The notes beneath the pieces were generated by a model. That model was not told where the DNA came from, searched no databases, and worked only from the letters and a program-made list of their open reading frames with translations. A program made the position numbers and the translations under genes. From the NCBI RefSeq assembly GCF_030158565.1, contig NZ_JAOASQ010000047.1, positions 1 to 42,351 on the forward strand: DNA of 42,351 nucleotides, written 5' to 3'. The stretch comes from Limnohabitans sp. (GTDB lineage Bacteria > Pseudomonadota > Gammaproteobacteria > Burkholderiales > Burkholderiaceae_C). Below are positions 34,411 to 42,351 of the stretch, one piece after another; position 1 is the stretch's first letter, and the number at the start of each line of letters is the position of its first letter.

Positions 34411-35754
34411 CTACCGAGCGTTCAGTGCCATGAGACTCGCTTGGGCGTAACGGTCAGCGGCCCCTCTGCCTTGCGCCACCATGTCCAAACCCGCTTGTTG
34501 CGCCCGGGCCAGGGCAGCACGGTCATTCAACCACGACAGCGCCTGATCCAGCGCACCGTCCATGTCGGCCACGCGCTGCGCGGCGCCTGCAGCCTGGGCC
34601 TGCTCCGACGCCTCGACAAAATTGAAGGTGTGCGGGCCCATGATGATGGGGCAGCCAAATGCCGCCGCCTCGATCAGGTTTTGACCGCCCAAGGGCATGA
34701 AGCTGCCGCCCAAAAGCGCCATGTCGGCGGCATGGAAATACTGCGGCATCTCGCTCAAGCTGTCGCCCAGCCAAATTTGCGCGTCCGTGGCGTCAACAGG
34801 CCAAGGCCCCTCTTCAGGCAGAGCGCTGCGGCGAAACACCGACCAAGCACGGTCCTGCACCAGTTGGTGCACTTCGTCAAAACGCTGCGGATGGCGCGGC
34901 ACCACAAGCCACAACACGCCTGCATCGGCAAAAGCTTGTGCACGCCAGGCATTGGACGCCAGCGCGTTGAGCCACAGGACCTCTTCGCCTTCGCGGGTAC
35001 TGGCCAACATGACCACAGGCCGCGCTTGCCCCTGGCGGGTCCATTGCGCGCGCCACTGCTGGGCACGCGCTTGGGCCAGCGGCTGGGGCTTGACATCAAA
35101 TTTGAGGTTGCCCAAGACCGCGCTGACCTGGGCACCTAGGGCGCCCAGCCGCTGGGCATCCGCGGGGGACTGCGCCAGCACAGCATGCAAGCCCCGATAG
35201 GCTGGCCTGGACAGCCAAGACCAACGCTGGGCAGCGCGCAGTGACTTGTCATTCAAACGCGCATTGACCAGCAACAGCGGGACCGCCTGTTGCTGGCAGG
35301 CTTGCACCAGCGCAGGCCAGACTTCGGTCTCCATCAACAAGCCGCAACGCGGGCGGTGGTGTTGCAAAAAGCGGCGCGTGGCCTCGGGCGTGTCCCACGG
35401 CAACCAAGCTTGTGCATCGCCCGGCTGCAGCAGGCTCTGGCCTTGCGCCCAACCGGTGGCGGTGCTGTGCGTGAGCAACAAGCGCATGCCCGGAAGGCGT
35501 TGGCGCAAAGCGTCGATCAGCAGGCCCGCTGCACGCGTCTCACCCAGCGACACGGCGTGCACCCAGACACGACCGGCCTCGGGCGCGGGTGAGTCGTACA
35601 GGCCAAAGCGCTGAGGCACGTGCTGCAAATAACCCGGCTCTTGCAGGCCGCGCCGCTGCAGTTTGCGCCGCAGCAGTGGCTGCAAGCTGCGCATCAACAG
35701 CCCATAAGCCGACAACGCAACGCACTCCAACCAACTTAGCCTGGACACGGTCAT
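34411..35754 (-). CDS. waaA: 3-deoxy-D-manno-octulosonic acid transferase
   Basis: A 447-residue GT30 KDO transferase that adds KDO to lipid A at the inner-membrane surface. An N-terminal membrane segment is followed by the catalytic SLGE motif at 69-72 (E72 is the presumed base) and LLTHSTATGW. The C-terminal Rossmann domain holds GDSLSEMP and the block LLGGSFMPLGGQNLIEAAAF. The ATG at 35754 is chosen; a TTG one codon upstream is less likely. It follows the glycosyltransferase gene after 6 bases and ends the operon manB-GT4-waaA. Confidence 0.94.
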   Translation of the reverse strand: MTVSRLSWLECVALSAYGLLMRSLQPLLRRKLQRRGLQEPGYLQHVPQRFGLYDSPAPEAGRVWVHAVSLGETRAAGLLIDALRQRLPGMRLLLTHSTATGWAQGQSLLQPGDAQAWLPWDTPEATRRFLQHHRPRCGLLMETEVWPALVQACQQQAVPLLLVNARLNDKSLRAAQRWSWLSRPAYRGLHAVLAQSPADAQRLGALGAQVSAVLGNLKFDVKPQPLAQARAQQWRAQWTRQGQARPVVMLASTREGEEVLWLNALASNAWRAQAFADAGVLWLVVPRHPQRFDEVHQLVQDRAWSVFRRSALPEEGPWPVDATDAQIWLGDSLSEMPQYFHAADMALLGGSFMPLGGQNLIEAAAFGCPIIMGPHTFNFVEASEQAQAAGAAQRVADMDGALDQALSWLNDRAALARAQQAGLDMVAQGRGAADRYAQASLMALNAR

Positions 35755-35760
35755 CAACGC

Positions 35761-36834
35761 TCAGGCAGCCGCAAACAGTTGCGCATAGACGCGGCCAATG
35801 CCTTCGGCCTCTTTGGCTAGAGAGAAGTGCTCGACCACTCGCTGACGCGCTGCCTGGCCCATGCGCAAGGCCTGCTCGCGATTGCTCAAGACCTTGCGCA
35901 CGGCTTGTGCCAAACCGGGCGCATCGCCCGTGTCCACCATCTCGCCAGTCAAGCCGGGGATGGCCAACTGGTCAAACGCACCGGTGCGTGAGCACACCAG
36001 CGCGCACTCGGTGGCCGCCGCCTCAAACGGCGTGAGGCCAAAAGGCTCGTAACGTGGGCAGGCCACACACAGCAGACAGCGTTGGTACCAACGGTGCACT
36101 TCGCCAGCAGGCACTTCGCCCAAAAAGACGATGCGCTCGGCCAAGCCTGCAGCGGCAATTTTGGCTTTGAGTTCGTCTTGATACGCCTGGTGCTTGGGCT
36201 GAGCCAAACCGGCGATCACCGCCGTGGCCCCGGGCAAATGCGGCAAGGCTTCGATCATCGCGTCCACAAACACATCGCTGCCTTTGTCGGGACGCACACG
36301 GCCAAACACGCCAATGCCGTATTCACCGGGCAGGCCCGAATCTTTCCAGGCCGTGCGCTTGTCGGCCGGTGGCGAAAAGCGTGACAGGTCGATGCCGTGC
36401 GGCACCACCGCCGTGGTGTTGGGCACAAACGATGCGGCCAAGGGCGTGGTGGAGATGACCGCGTCCATTTTGGAAATCAGCCAACGCGGGAATGCGCCGT
36501 GCAGGTGCTGCGCTGCGGACGTGAAGACCAACTTGATGGGCAAGCGCAGCACATCTCGCGCAAAAATCGCCGCCATCATTTCCGGGTCACGACGCACATG
36601 CCAGATGCGAAACGCACGGCCTGCGGGCGGCTTGCGCGACAACTTGATGGCTTCGCGCAGCGTCATGCCGTCGATGCCGTTGGACATGCGGGTGCCGCAA
36701 AAGCCCAGCCGCCACTGGTGCGCCTGCAGCGGCACCAAGGCGTTGATGGTGGCCGACACGCCGGTATAGCGCTCCTTGAGGTTGAAAACAATGACCTCGG
36801 GGTCTTGGCTGAGCACGGCGTTGGCGGGGTTCAT
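35761..36834 (-). CDS. GT4-family glycosyltransferase, probable LPS core
   Basis: A 357-residue GT-B glycosyltransferase of family GT4. The N-terminal domain contains FNLKERYTGVSATINALVP. The C-terminal domain carries FGRVRPDKGSDVFVDAM and the EX7E motif in RYEPFGLTPFEAAATE, which binds the sugar nucleotide. Its position between phosphomannomutase and waaA suggests a mannosyl or related transferase that builds lipopolysaccharide core. It begins 24 bases after the mutase stop and ends 6 bases before waaA. The donor sugar is not fixed by sequence. Confidence 0.88.
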   Translation of the reverse strand: MNPANAVLSQDPEVIVFNLKERYTGVSATINALVPLQAHQWRLGFCGTRMSNGIDGMTLREAIKLSRKPPAGRAFRIWHVRRDPEMMAAIFARDVLRLPIKLVFTSAAQHLHGAFPRWLISKMDAVISTTPLAASFVPNTTAVVPHGIDLSRFSPPADKRTAWKDSGLPGEYGIGVFGRVRPDKGSDVFVDAMIEALPHLPGATAVIAGLAQPKHQAYQDELKAKIAAAGLAERIVFLGEVPAGEVHRWYQRCLLCVACPRYEPFGLTPFEAAATECALVCSRTGAFDQLAIPGLTGEMVDTGDAPGLAQAVRKVLSNREQALRMGQAARQRVVEHFSLAKEAEGIGRVYAQLFAAA

Positions 36835-36858
36835 CTGGGGCTTTCGGTCAAGCGTGGT

Positions 36859-38262
36859 TCAGTGGGCCGCAGCGCCAATCTGCGCATCGGGCTTGACCGA
36901 GCGCAGCAAGGCCAGCATGGCGGACTCGATGCGGTGCAGCGCCGCTTCGGTCTGGCCTTCAAAACGCAGCACCAGCACGGGCGTGGTGTTGGAGGCCCGG
37001 ATCAAACCAAAACCATCGGGCCAGTCCACACGCAGACCGTCGATGTCCGACACTTTGGCCGGTGCACTGAAGGTGCTGCCCGCCTTGGCTTGCAAGGCTT
37101 TCGTGACCGTGTGCGGCTCGCCCTCGGCGCAGGCCACGTTCAGCTCGGGCGTGCTGAAGCTGCTGGGCAGCGCGTTGAGCACCGCGTTGGCATCGGGCTG
37201 CTTGCTGACGATTTCCAGCAAGCGGCAACCCGCGTAGGTGCCGTCGTCGAAACCGTACCAACGCTCCTTGAAGAAGATGTGGCCACTCATCTCGCCGCCC
37301 AAGGGGGCCTGACCACCTGCGGCCTCGACCTCTTTCATTTTGGCCTTGATCAGCGAGTGGCCTGTTTTGTACATCAGCGCTTTGCCGCCTGCAGCTTCAA
37401 TGGCCGGGGCCAGGCGCTGCGAGCATTTCACGTCAAACAAGATGGTGCCGCCCGGCACACGCTGGAGCACATCTTCGGCAAACAGCTGCATCTGACGGTC
37501 GGGGTAAATGTTGTTGCCGTCTTTCGTGACGATGCCCAGACGGTCGCCGTCCCCGTCAAAAGCCAGGCCCAGTTCAGCCCCGGTGGTTTTGAGGGCCTGC
37601 ATCAGGTCTTGCAGGTTTTCGGGCTTGCTGGGGTCGGGGTGGTGGTTGGGGAACTCGCCATCGACTTCGCTGAACAGCTCGATCACCTCGCAACCCAGGG
37701 CACGGAAGATGCCGGGGGCCGAGGCACCGGCGATGCCGTTGCCCGAATCCACCACGATCTTCATGGGGCGTGCCAAGCGGATGTCCCCCACGATGCGCTG
37801 GGTGTAATCGGACAGCACGTCCAATTGCGACACGCCGCCACCGGCTTGGAGCTGCCAAGTCTCGGTTTCCATCATCTGGCGCAGGGCCTGGATTTCATCG
37901 CCATAAATGGCGCGACCGGCCAAGACCATCTTGAAGCCGTTGTAGTCCTTGGGGTTGTGGCTGCCGGTCACCTGGATGCCGCTTTGGCAAGCGGTGTTGG
38001 CCGCAAAGTACAACATGGGCGTGGTCGCCATGCCGATGTCGATGACCTGCACACCCGCAGCCACCAGACCGCGAATGAGCGCGGCCGACAAGGCCGGACC
38101 GCTCAAACGGCCATCTCGGCCCACGGCCACCGTGGTCTGCCCTTCGGCGAGTGCCACCGTGCCAAAGGCCTTGCCCAGGCCTTCTGCGACCGCTTCGTTC
38201 AGCGTAGAAGGGACAACGCCACGGATGTCATAGGCTTTGAAAATCGAAGGGGTGACTTGCAT
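36859..38262 (-). CDS. manB: Phosphomannomutase/phosphoglucomutase
   Basis: A 467-residue alpha-D-phosphohexomutase of the AlgC/ManB group. The phosphoserine is S101 in TGSHNPKDYNG and the magnesium loop is DGDGDR at 236-241. The N-terminal IFKAYDIRG is the family start, and a sugar-binding GEMSGH motif lies in the third domain. It interconverts mannose or glucose 1- and 6-phosphates, supplying nucleotide sugars to the neighbouring glycosyltransferase and KDO transferase. The ATG at 38262 is used; a 43-codon upstream extension is unlike the family. The gene could equally be called algC, since this class is bifunctional. Confidence 0.92.
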   Translation of the reverse strand: MQVTPSIFKAYDIRGVVPSTLNEAVAEGLGKAFGTVALAEGQTTVAVGRDGRLSGPALSAALIRGLVAAGVQVIDIGMATTPMLYFAANTACQSGIQVTGSHNPKDYNGFKMVLAGRAIYGDEIQALRQMMETETWQLQAGGGVSQLDVLSDYTQRIVGDIRLARPMKIVVDSGNGIAGASAPGIFRALGCEVIELFSEVDGEFPNHHPDPSKPENLQDLMQALKTTGAELGLAFDGDGDRLGIVTKDGNNIYPDRQMQLFAEDVLQRVPGGTILFDVKCSQRLAPAIEAAGGKALMYKTGHSLIKAKMKEVEAAGGQAPLGGEMSGHIFFKERWYGFDDGTYAGCRLLEIVSKQPDANAVLNALPSSFSTPELNVACAEGEPHTVTKALQAKAGSTFSAPAKVSDIDGLRVDWPDGFGLIRASNTTPVLVLRFEGQTEAALHRIESAMLALLRSVKPDAQIGAAAH

Positions 38263-38403
38263 GGGACAGAGATCAAAAGACTTGAAGGAGCGCCCTTCCC
38301 GAGCGGGAAAGACCGACTGGCAGATTTTGCCTGCATTGTAGGCGCCGCCGGTTCGAAACCGGCCCGAAACGCGGTGCCTGCCAACCGGCATCCCACAAGC
38401 CCC

Positions 38404-38461
38404 GTCATCCCCTAAGCCCTGTCATCCCCTAAAACCTGTCATCCCGCACTCGATGCGGGAT
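38404..38461. repeat. 17-bp direct repeats and a palindromic element
   Basis: GTCATCCCCTAAGCCCT (38404-38420) is repeated with small changes at 38421-38437, and a third copy begins at 38438 with GTCATCCCG, leading into a hairpin of arms ATCCCGCA/TGCGGGAT around loop CTCGA (about 38441-38461). This is one monomer of the repeat family seen elsewhere in the window. It lies in the 272-bp divergent gap between manB and ogt; I found no convincing promoter there. Confidence 0.8.
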
Positions 38462-38534
38462 CCACGCATTCCATCCTCTTGCCGTTAACATGGCCCAACC
38501 GTTCTCAACGCCCCCTGAACTGGAAAGCCCATCC

Positions 38535-39035
38535 ATGACCCACTGGAACAGCCTGCACATCGACAGCCCTTGGGGCCGCATGACCTTAGCGGCCAGCGAG
38601 CGTGGTCTGTGCGGGGTGTGGTTCGATGAACAGCGCCATGGCCCGAGCCCGGCGCAAATCCAAAGTTGGCCCATCGCCCCCCAAGACCCGGTGCTGCAGC
38701 AAACGGCAGCGCAATTGCAGGCCTACTTTGCAGGTCAGCGCCAAAGCTTCGACCTGCCCCTGGATTTGTCACGCGGCACCGCGTTTCAGCAATCGGTATG
38801 GCAAGCCCTGCTCAGGGTCAATGCCGGCCAGAGCCAAAGCTATGGCGATCTGGCCAAACAACTGAACAAGCCCCAAGCCGTGCGCGCTGTGGGCGCTGCT
38901 GTTGGCCGCAATCCGGTCAGTATCATCGTGCCTTGCCACCGCATTTTGGGTGCCGGTGGTCAACTCACTGGCTATGCCGGCGGGCTGTGGCGCAAACAGG
39001 CGCTGCTGCGGCTGGAAGGCCATCCCGGCATCTGA
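38535..39035 (+). CDS. ogt: Methylated-DNA--[protein]-cysteine S-methyltransferase
   Basis: A 166-residue O6-alkylguanine-DNA alkyltransferase. The alkyl-accepting cysteine is C134 in IVPCHRILGAGG. The DNA-binding helix-turn-helix contains YGDLAKQLNKPQAVRAVGAA, and GTAFQQSVWQALL precedes it. No N-terminal Ada domain is present, so it is the single-domain repair form. The ATG at 38535 is chosen because GGAAAG precedes it at fair spacing and similarity starts there; an in-frame ATG at 38490 would add 15 residues. It ends 10 bases before the EamA gene. Confidence 0.93.
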   Translation: MTHWNSLHIDSPWGRMTLAASERGLCGVWFDEQRHGPSPAQIQSWPIAPQDPVLQQTAAQLQAYFAGQRQSFDLPLDLSRGTAFQQSVWQALLRVNAGQSQSYGDLAKQLNKPQAVRAVGAAVGRNPVSIIVPCHRILGAGGQLTGYAGGLWRKQALLRLEGHPGI

Positions 39036-39045
39036 CACCTTCTCC

Positions 39046-39942
39046 ATGCATTCATCTCACGCCAAAGGCTGGCTGGCTGATTTTTTGATCCTGTCCGCCA
39101 TCTGGGGCTCGTCCTTTTTGTTCATGCGTCTGGCTGCGGTGGAACTGGGCGCGCTGCCCACCGCGGCCATTCGGGTGGCCATTGCTTCGGCTTTTTTGCT
39201 GCCGTTGATGTTGGCCAAAGGCCACTGGTCCGCCCTGCGGCAACACTGGAAACCCGTGCTGTTTGTAGGCGTGCTCAACAGCGGCATTCCCTTTGCCCTG
39301 TATTCCTTTGCGGTGATGCACATCACCACAGGGTTTTCGTCCATCCTGAACGCCACGGTGCCGCTGTTTGGCGCGCTGGTGGCCTGGGTCTGGTTGGGCG
39401 ACAAGCCCAGTCTGTCACGCAGTGTAGGTCTGGCCATCGGCTTTGGCGGCGTGGTGCTGCTGGCCAGTGGACAGGCGAGCTTCAAGCCCAACGCCTCGGG
39501 CATTGCCCCAGCCTGGGCGGTGCTGGCCTGCCTGGCCGCCACCAGCTGCTATGCGCTGTCGGCCAGCTTCACCAAAAAGCACATCCCCAGCCTGCCGCCG
39601 CTGGTCACCGCCACCGGCAGCCAGATCGGCGCCACTTTGACGCTGGTGCTGCCTGCGCTGTGGTTTCACCCCGATCACTGGCCCAGCGCGACCGCCTGGT
39701 GGTCTCTGATCACCGTCGGCGTGCTCTGCACTGGCGTGGCCTACATCCTGTATTTCAAGCTGATTGAAAACGCCGGACCCGCACGCGCGCTCACGGTCAC
39801 CTTTCTGGTGCCGGTGTTTGCCATCGCCTACGGCGTGCTGTTTCTGGGCGAAAGCGTGACCGCCTGGATGCTGCTGTGCGGCGCGGTGATTCTGGCGGGC
39901 ACGGCCCTGTCCAGCGGACTGGTCAAGCTGCCGGGGCGTTGA
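39046..39942 (+). CDS. EamA-family (DMT superfamily) transporter
   Basis: A 298-residue membrane protein with about ten helices and two EamA repeats (around residues 10-135 and 155-290). Typical segments are the WGSSFLFMRLA start of the first repeat and the VPVFAIAYGVLFLGE end of the second. Family members export amino acids or small metabolites; the substrate is unknown. Its 3' end overlaps the convergent RlmN-family gene by 20 bases. It is probably co-transcribed with ogt. Confidence 0.9.
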   Translation: MHSSHAKGWLADFLILSAIWGSSFLFMRLAAVELGALPTAAIRVAIASAFLLPLMLAKGHWSALRQHWKPVLFVGVLNSGIPFALYSFAVMHITTGFSSILNATVPLFGALVAWVWLGDKPSLSRSVGLAIGFGGVVLLASGQASFKPNASGIAPAWAVLACLAATSCYALSASFTKKHIPSLPPLVTATGSQIGATLTLVLPALWFHPDHWPSATAWWSLITVGVLCTGVAYILYFKLIENAGPARALTVTFLVPVFAIAYGVLFLGESVTAWMLLCGAVILAGTALSSGLVKLPGR

Positions 39943-40981
39943 TCTGGCGGTGAATCTGCACCCGCTGCACCACATCGCGCGCCCTGAGCTGACCACAGCC
40001 ACCGTCCACATCTTGACCGGCTGACTGGCGCAGTTTGGTCAGCACGCCCCGCTGGTGCAAGGTGCGGGCAATTTCAGCGGCGCGTTCCCAACTCGGCCTG
40101 GCATAAGGCAGATCGGGCACCGCGTTGTAGGGGATCATGTTCATCAAGGCGTATTTGCCCTTGAGCAAGCGCACGATGCCCTCGATTTCTTCGTCGCTGT
40201 CGTTCACGCCCTCGATCAGCGTCCACTGGTACTGGATCGGGTAGCCCGTGGCGCGGGCATAGACCTCACCGGCTTCGACCAGGTCTTGCGGGTCAAAGCG
40301 CGGCGCACGCGGCAGCAGCTGCGCCCGCAGATCGGCCCGTGTGGTGTGCAACGACAGGGCCAATGCAGGCTTGACGCGGCCTTGCGGCAGACGCTCGAAC
40401 ACCCGGGCATCGCCCACCGTGGAAAACACCAGATTCTTGTGCCCGATGTTGCCCACCGTGCCGAGCAGGTCAATCGCCTCCATCACCTGATCGAGGTTGT
40501 GCGAAGGCTCACCCATGCCCATGAACACCACTTTTTTGACCGGCCTGAGCGTGCGGGCCAGCGCGACTTGCGCCACGATCTCGGCGCTGCCCACCTGACG
40601 GATCAGGCCTTCGCGGCCGGTCATGCAAAACACGCAGCCCACGGCGCAGCCCACCTGGCTCGAAACACACAGCCCGTCACGCGGCAGCAGCACGCTTTCC
40701 ACGGTCTGGCCGTCTTGCAGGCCCACCAGCAAACGGGCGGAGCCGTCTTGACCGGGATGCTGCTCGCGCAAGGTGGCCAGACCTGTCAGCGCATCACTCA
40801 GCGCAGGCAGCGCGTCGCGCACCGCTGTGGGCATGAAGCTCGTCAAAGGCCTGCGCCCGCTGTCCTGCGGCTTGGCTTGCACCCACAAGCGCAAGATGCG
40901 CTGCTCGTGCAGGGCGTTGGCGCCCAGGGCACACAAGTACTCCCGGATGTCCTGAACGCTGTGAAAGCTGGGAATGGGCAT
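39923..40981 (-). CDS. RlmN-family radical SAM RNA methyltransferase
   Basis: A 352-residue radical SAM protein of the RlmN/Cfr family. The [4Fe-4S] cysteines are C112, C116 and C119 (CAVGCVFC). C105, seven residues upstream, and C329 in DGGCGQL match the two catalytic cysteines of E. coli RlmN (118 and 355). GMGEPSHN (SAM-binding) and the LSLHTTRADLR block are also typical. RlmN methylates C2 of A2503 in 23S rRNA and A37 of some tRNAs. The location beside slyX and pth, rather than the ispG/pilF region usual for rlmN, hints that this is a second, paralogous copy. Its start shares one base with the slyX stop (TGATG). Confidence 0.87.
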   Translation of the reverse strand: MPIPSFHSVQDIREYLCALGANALHEQRILRLWVQAKPQDSGRRPLTSFMPTAVRDALPALSDALTGLATLREQHPGQDGSARLLVGLQDGQTVESVLLPRDGLCVSSQVGCAVGCVFCMTGREGLIRQVGSAEIVAQVALARTLRPVKKVVFMGMGEPSHNLDQVMEAIDLLGTVGNIGHKNLVFSTVGDARVFERLPQGRVKPALALSLHTTRADLRAQLLPRAPRFDPQDLVEAGEVYARATGYPIQYQWTLIEGVNDSDEEIEGIVRLLKGKYALMNMIPYNAVPDLPYARPSWERAAEIARTLHQRGVLTKLRQSAGQDVDGGCGQLRARDVVQRVQIHRQINAPAA

Positions 40982-41202
40982 CAGTAATGCGGCGGGATCT
41001 CGTCACGCAAATTGCGCACCTCGGCGCCACCACCCGACTCGGGCAGGCGATCGCGCATCTGGCGCAGCTCCTGGATGAGCGCGTCGATTTGCTGTTGCTG
41101 GCGGTAGACCTGTGCGTTGAGCTGGTCCAGCAGGTCTTCGGTGAAGCCGGCCTTGATCTCCAGATCGACCAGGCGGTTTTCAATTGGGGTGGGAATGTCC
41201 AT
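40981..41202 (-). CDS. slyX: SlyX family protein
   Basis: A 73-residue protein, MDIPTPIENRLVDLEIKAGF then TEDLLDQLNAQVYRQQQQID, which is the SlyX pattern: a coiled coil of about 45 residues and a C-terminal tail ending RDEIPPHY. SlyX is a small cytosolic protein of unknown function first linked to lysis by phage phiX174. The stop overlaps the RlmN-family start by one base, so the two are translationally coupled. It is divergent from pth with 56 bases between. Confidence 0.87.
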   Translation of the reverse strand: MDIPTPIENRLVDLEIKAGFTEDLLDQLNAQVYRQQQQIDALIQELRQMRDRLPESGGGAEVRNLRDEIPPHY

Positions 41203-41258
41203 GGCCTGTATTGGACCTGATTTTTGCCCCCATCAGGCGCCAAGGATAATCACGTCCC

Positions 41259-41894
41259 ATGATCAAACTCTTAGTCGGCCTGGGCAATCCCGGCACTGAA
41301 TACGAAGACACCCGCCACAACGCCGGTTTTTGGTGGATCGATGCGGTGGCCCGCGAACTCAAGGTCTCGCTGGTGCCCGAGCGCAGCTACCACGGCCTGA
41401 TGGCCCGCACCACCGTGAAGGGCCAGACGGTGTGGTTGCTGGAACCCCAGACCTTCATGAACCTGTCGGGCAAATCGGTCAGCGCGCTGGCGCGGTTTTT
41501 CAAGATTCAGCCGCAAGAGATTTTGGTGGCACACGACGAGCTGGACATCGCCCCCGGCGAAGCCAAGCTCAAGCTGGGCGGCAGCCATGCCGGACACAAC
41601 GGTTTGCGCGACATCCACGCCCAGCTGGGCACCGCCGACTATTGGCGTCTGCGCATTGGCGTGGGCCATCCCGGCGTCAAATCCGAAGTGGTCAGCTGGG
41701 TATTGAAAAAACCCATGGCCGAGCACCGCACCGCCATCGAAGACAGCATTGCGCGTTCCGTGAAAGCCTTGCCTTTGCTGTTGGACGGCGAGATGGAGAA
41801 AGCCATGGCCCTGATCCACACCAGCAAGCCGCCGCGCCCGAAACCGCCAAAGCCGCCGAAGGCGGTGCCCCCCGAGTCGACAGACCCCGCCTGA
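41259..41894 (+). CDS. pth: Peptidyl-tRNA hydrolase
   Basis: A 211-residue bacterial Pth that releases peptides from stalled peptidyl-tRNA. The catalytic set is N10 (VGLGNPG), H20 (RHNAG), N68 (FMNLSG), D93 (HDELD) and N114 (HAGHNGLRD). The core ends near residue 190. A Lys/Pro-rich tail ([20 protein letters not shown]) extends it beyond the usual length of about 195. The start ATG is the only plausible one. It is convergent with the ferredoxin gene, whose stop is 7 bases away. Confidence 0.96.
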   Translation: MIKLLVGLGNPGTEYEDTRHNAGFWWIDAVARELKVSLVPERSYHGLMARTTVKGQTVWLLEPQTFMNLSGKSVSALARFFKIQPQEILVAHDELDIAPGEAKLKLGGSHAGHNGLRDIHAQLGTADYWRLRIGVGHPGVKSEVVSWVLKKPMAEHRTAIEDSIARSVKALPLLLDGEMEKAMALIHTSKPPRPKPPKPPKAVPPESTDPA

Positions 41895-41900
41895 GTGACA

Positions 41901-42351
<451 letters not shown>

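Noticed and set aside
38262..38391. N-terminal extension of the phosphomannomutase by 43 residues
   Set aside because: The extension is Arg/Gly-rich, unlike the family, while the ATG at 38262 gives the exact conserved start.
36397..38415. 672-residue open frame antisense to manB and the GT4 gene
   Set aside because: Composition is typical of a complementary-strand shadow and it spans two unrelated real genes.

Overview
The window looks like chromosomal DNA of a betaproteobacterium of the order Burkholderiales, most likely a Comamonadaceae member of the Limnohabitans/Rhodoferax kind. The evidence is high GC coding DNA, a fused LivM-LivG transporter protein, Entner-Doudoroff genes edd-eda, a glutaryl-CoA dehydrogenase beside a LysR gene, and a pth / YfhL-type ferredoxin / PHP-phosphatase neighbourhood. 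The assignment comes from gene content only; no database search was possible. I saw no phage, transposase, CRISPR array, rRNA or tRNA.

Layout. (1) 1-4129: tail of an unknown gene, a 117-bp tandem repeat array, then a sugar-acid operon: DenD-like dehydrogenase, KDG kinase, DgoK and DgoA. (2) 4156-8686, minus strand: a branched-chain-amino-acid-type ABC importer (livK-livH-livMG fusion-livF). It diverges from (3) 8900-12939: a citrate-synthase-fold protein, an acyl-CoA ligase, an intradiol (hydroxyquinol-type) dioxygenase and a PaaI-like thioesterase. Together these suggest import and breakdown of an aromatic or organic acid. (4) 12985-15007, minus strand: a tightly overlapping VOC protein / RIO kinase / DTW-domain operon, followed by gloA on the plus strand. 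(5) 15979-18458, minus strand: eda and edd behind a HexR-like operator, which completes the Entner-Doudoroff route that also serves the KDG kinase at the left end. (6) 18639-25412: a small membrane protein, a ChaC-like cyclotransferase, pdxH, an AEC carrier, a ZnuD-like TonB receptor with a small His-containing protein, msrA and a LysR regulator. The LysR gene diverges from (7) gcdH. (8) 26841-34221: TetR, RND adaptor, RND pump, pcm-like methyltransferase, rhodanese and TolC-like protein. The pump gene is cut by one in-frame amber codon. (9) 34411-38262, minus strand: phosphomannomutase, a GT4 glycosyltransferase and waaA, for lipopolysaccharide core synthesis. (10) 38535-42351: ogt, an EamA transporter, an RlmN-family radical SAM protein, slyX, pth, a 2x[4Fe-4S] ferredoxin and the start of a PHP-domain phosphatase.

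The feature that stands out across the window is a family of short palindromic repeats in four separate intergenic regions. The stem sequences differ between copies but the two arms stay complementary. The next most notable items are the lone amber codon in the RND pump gene and a citrate-synthase-like protein in which two of the three catalytic residues appear to be replaced.
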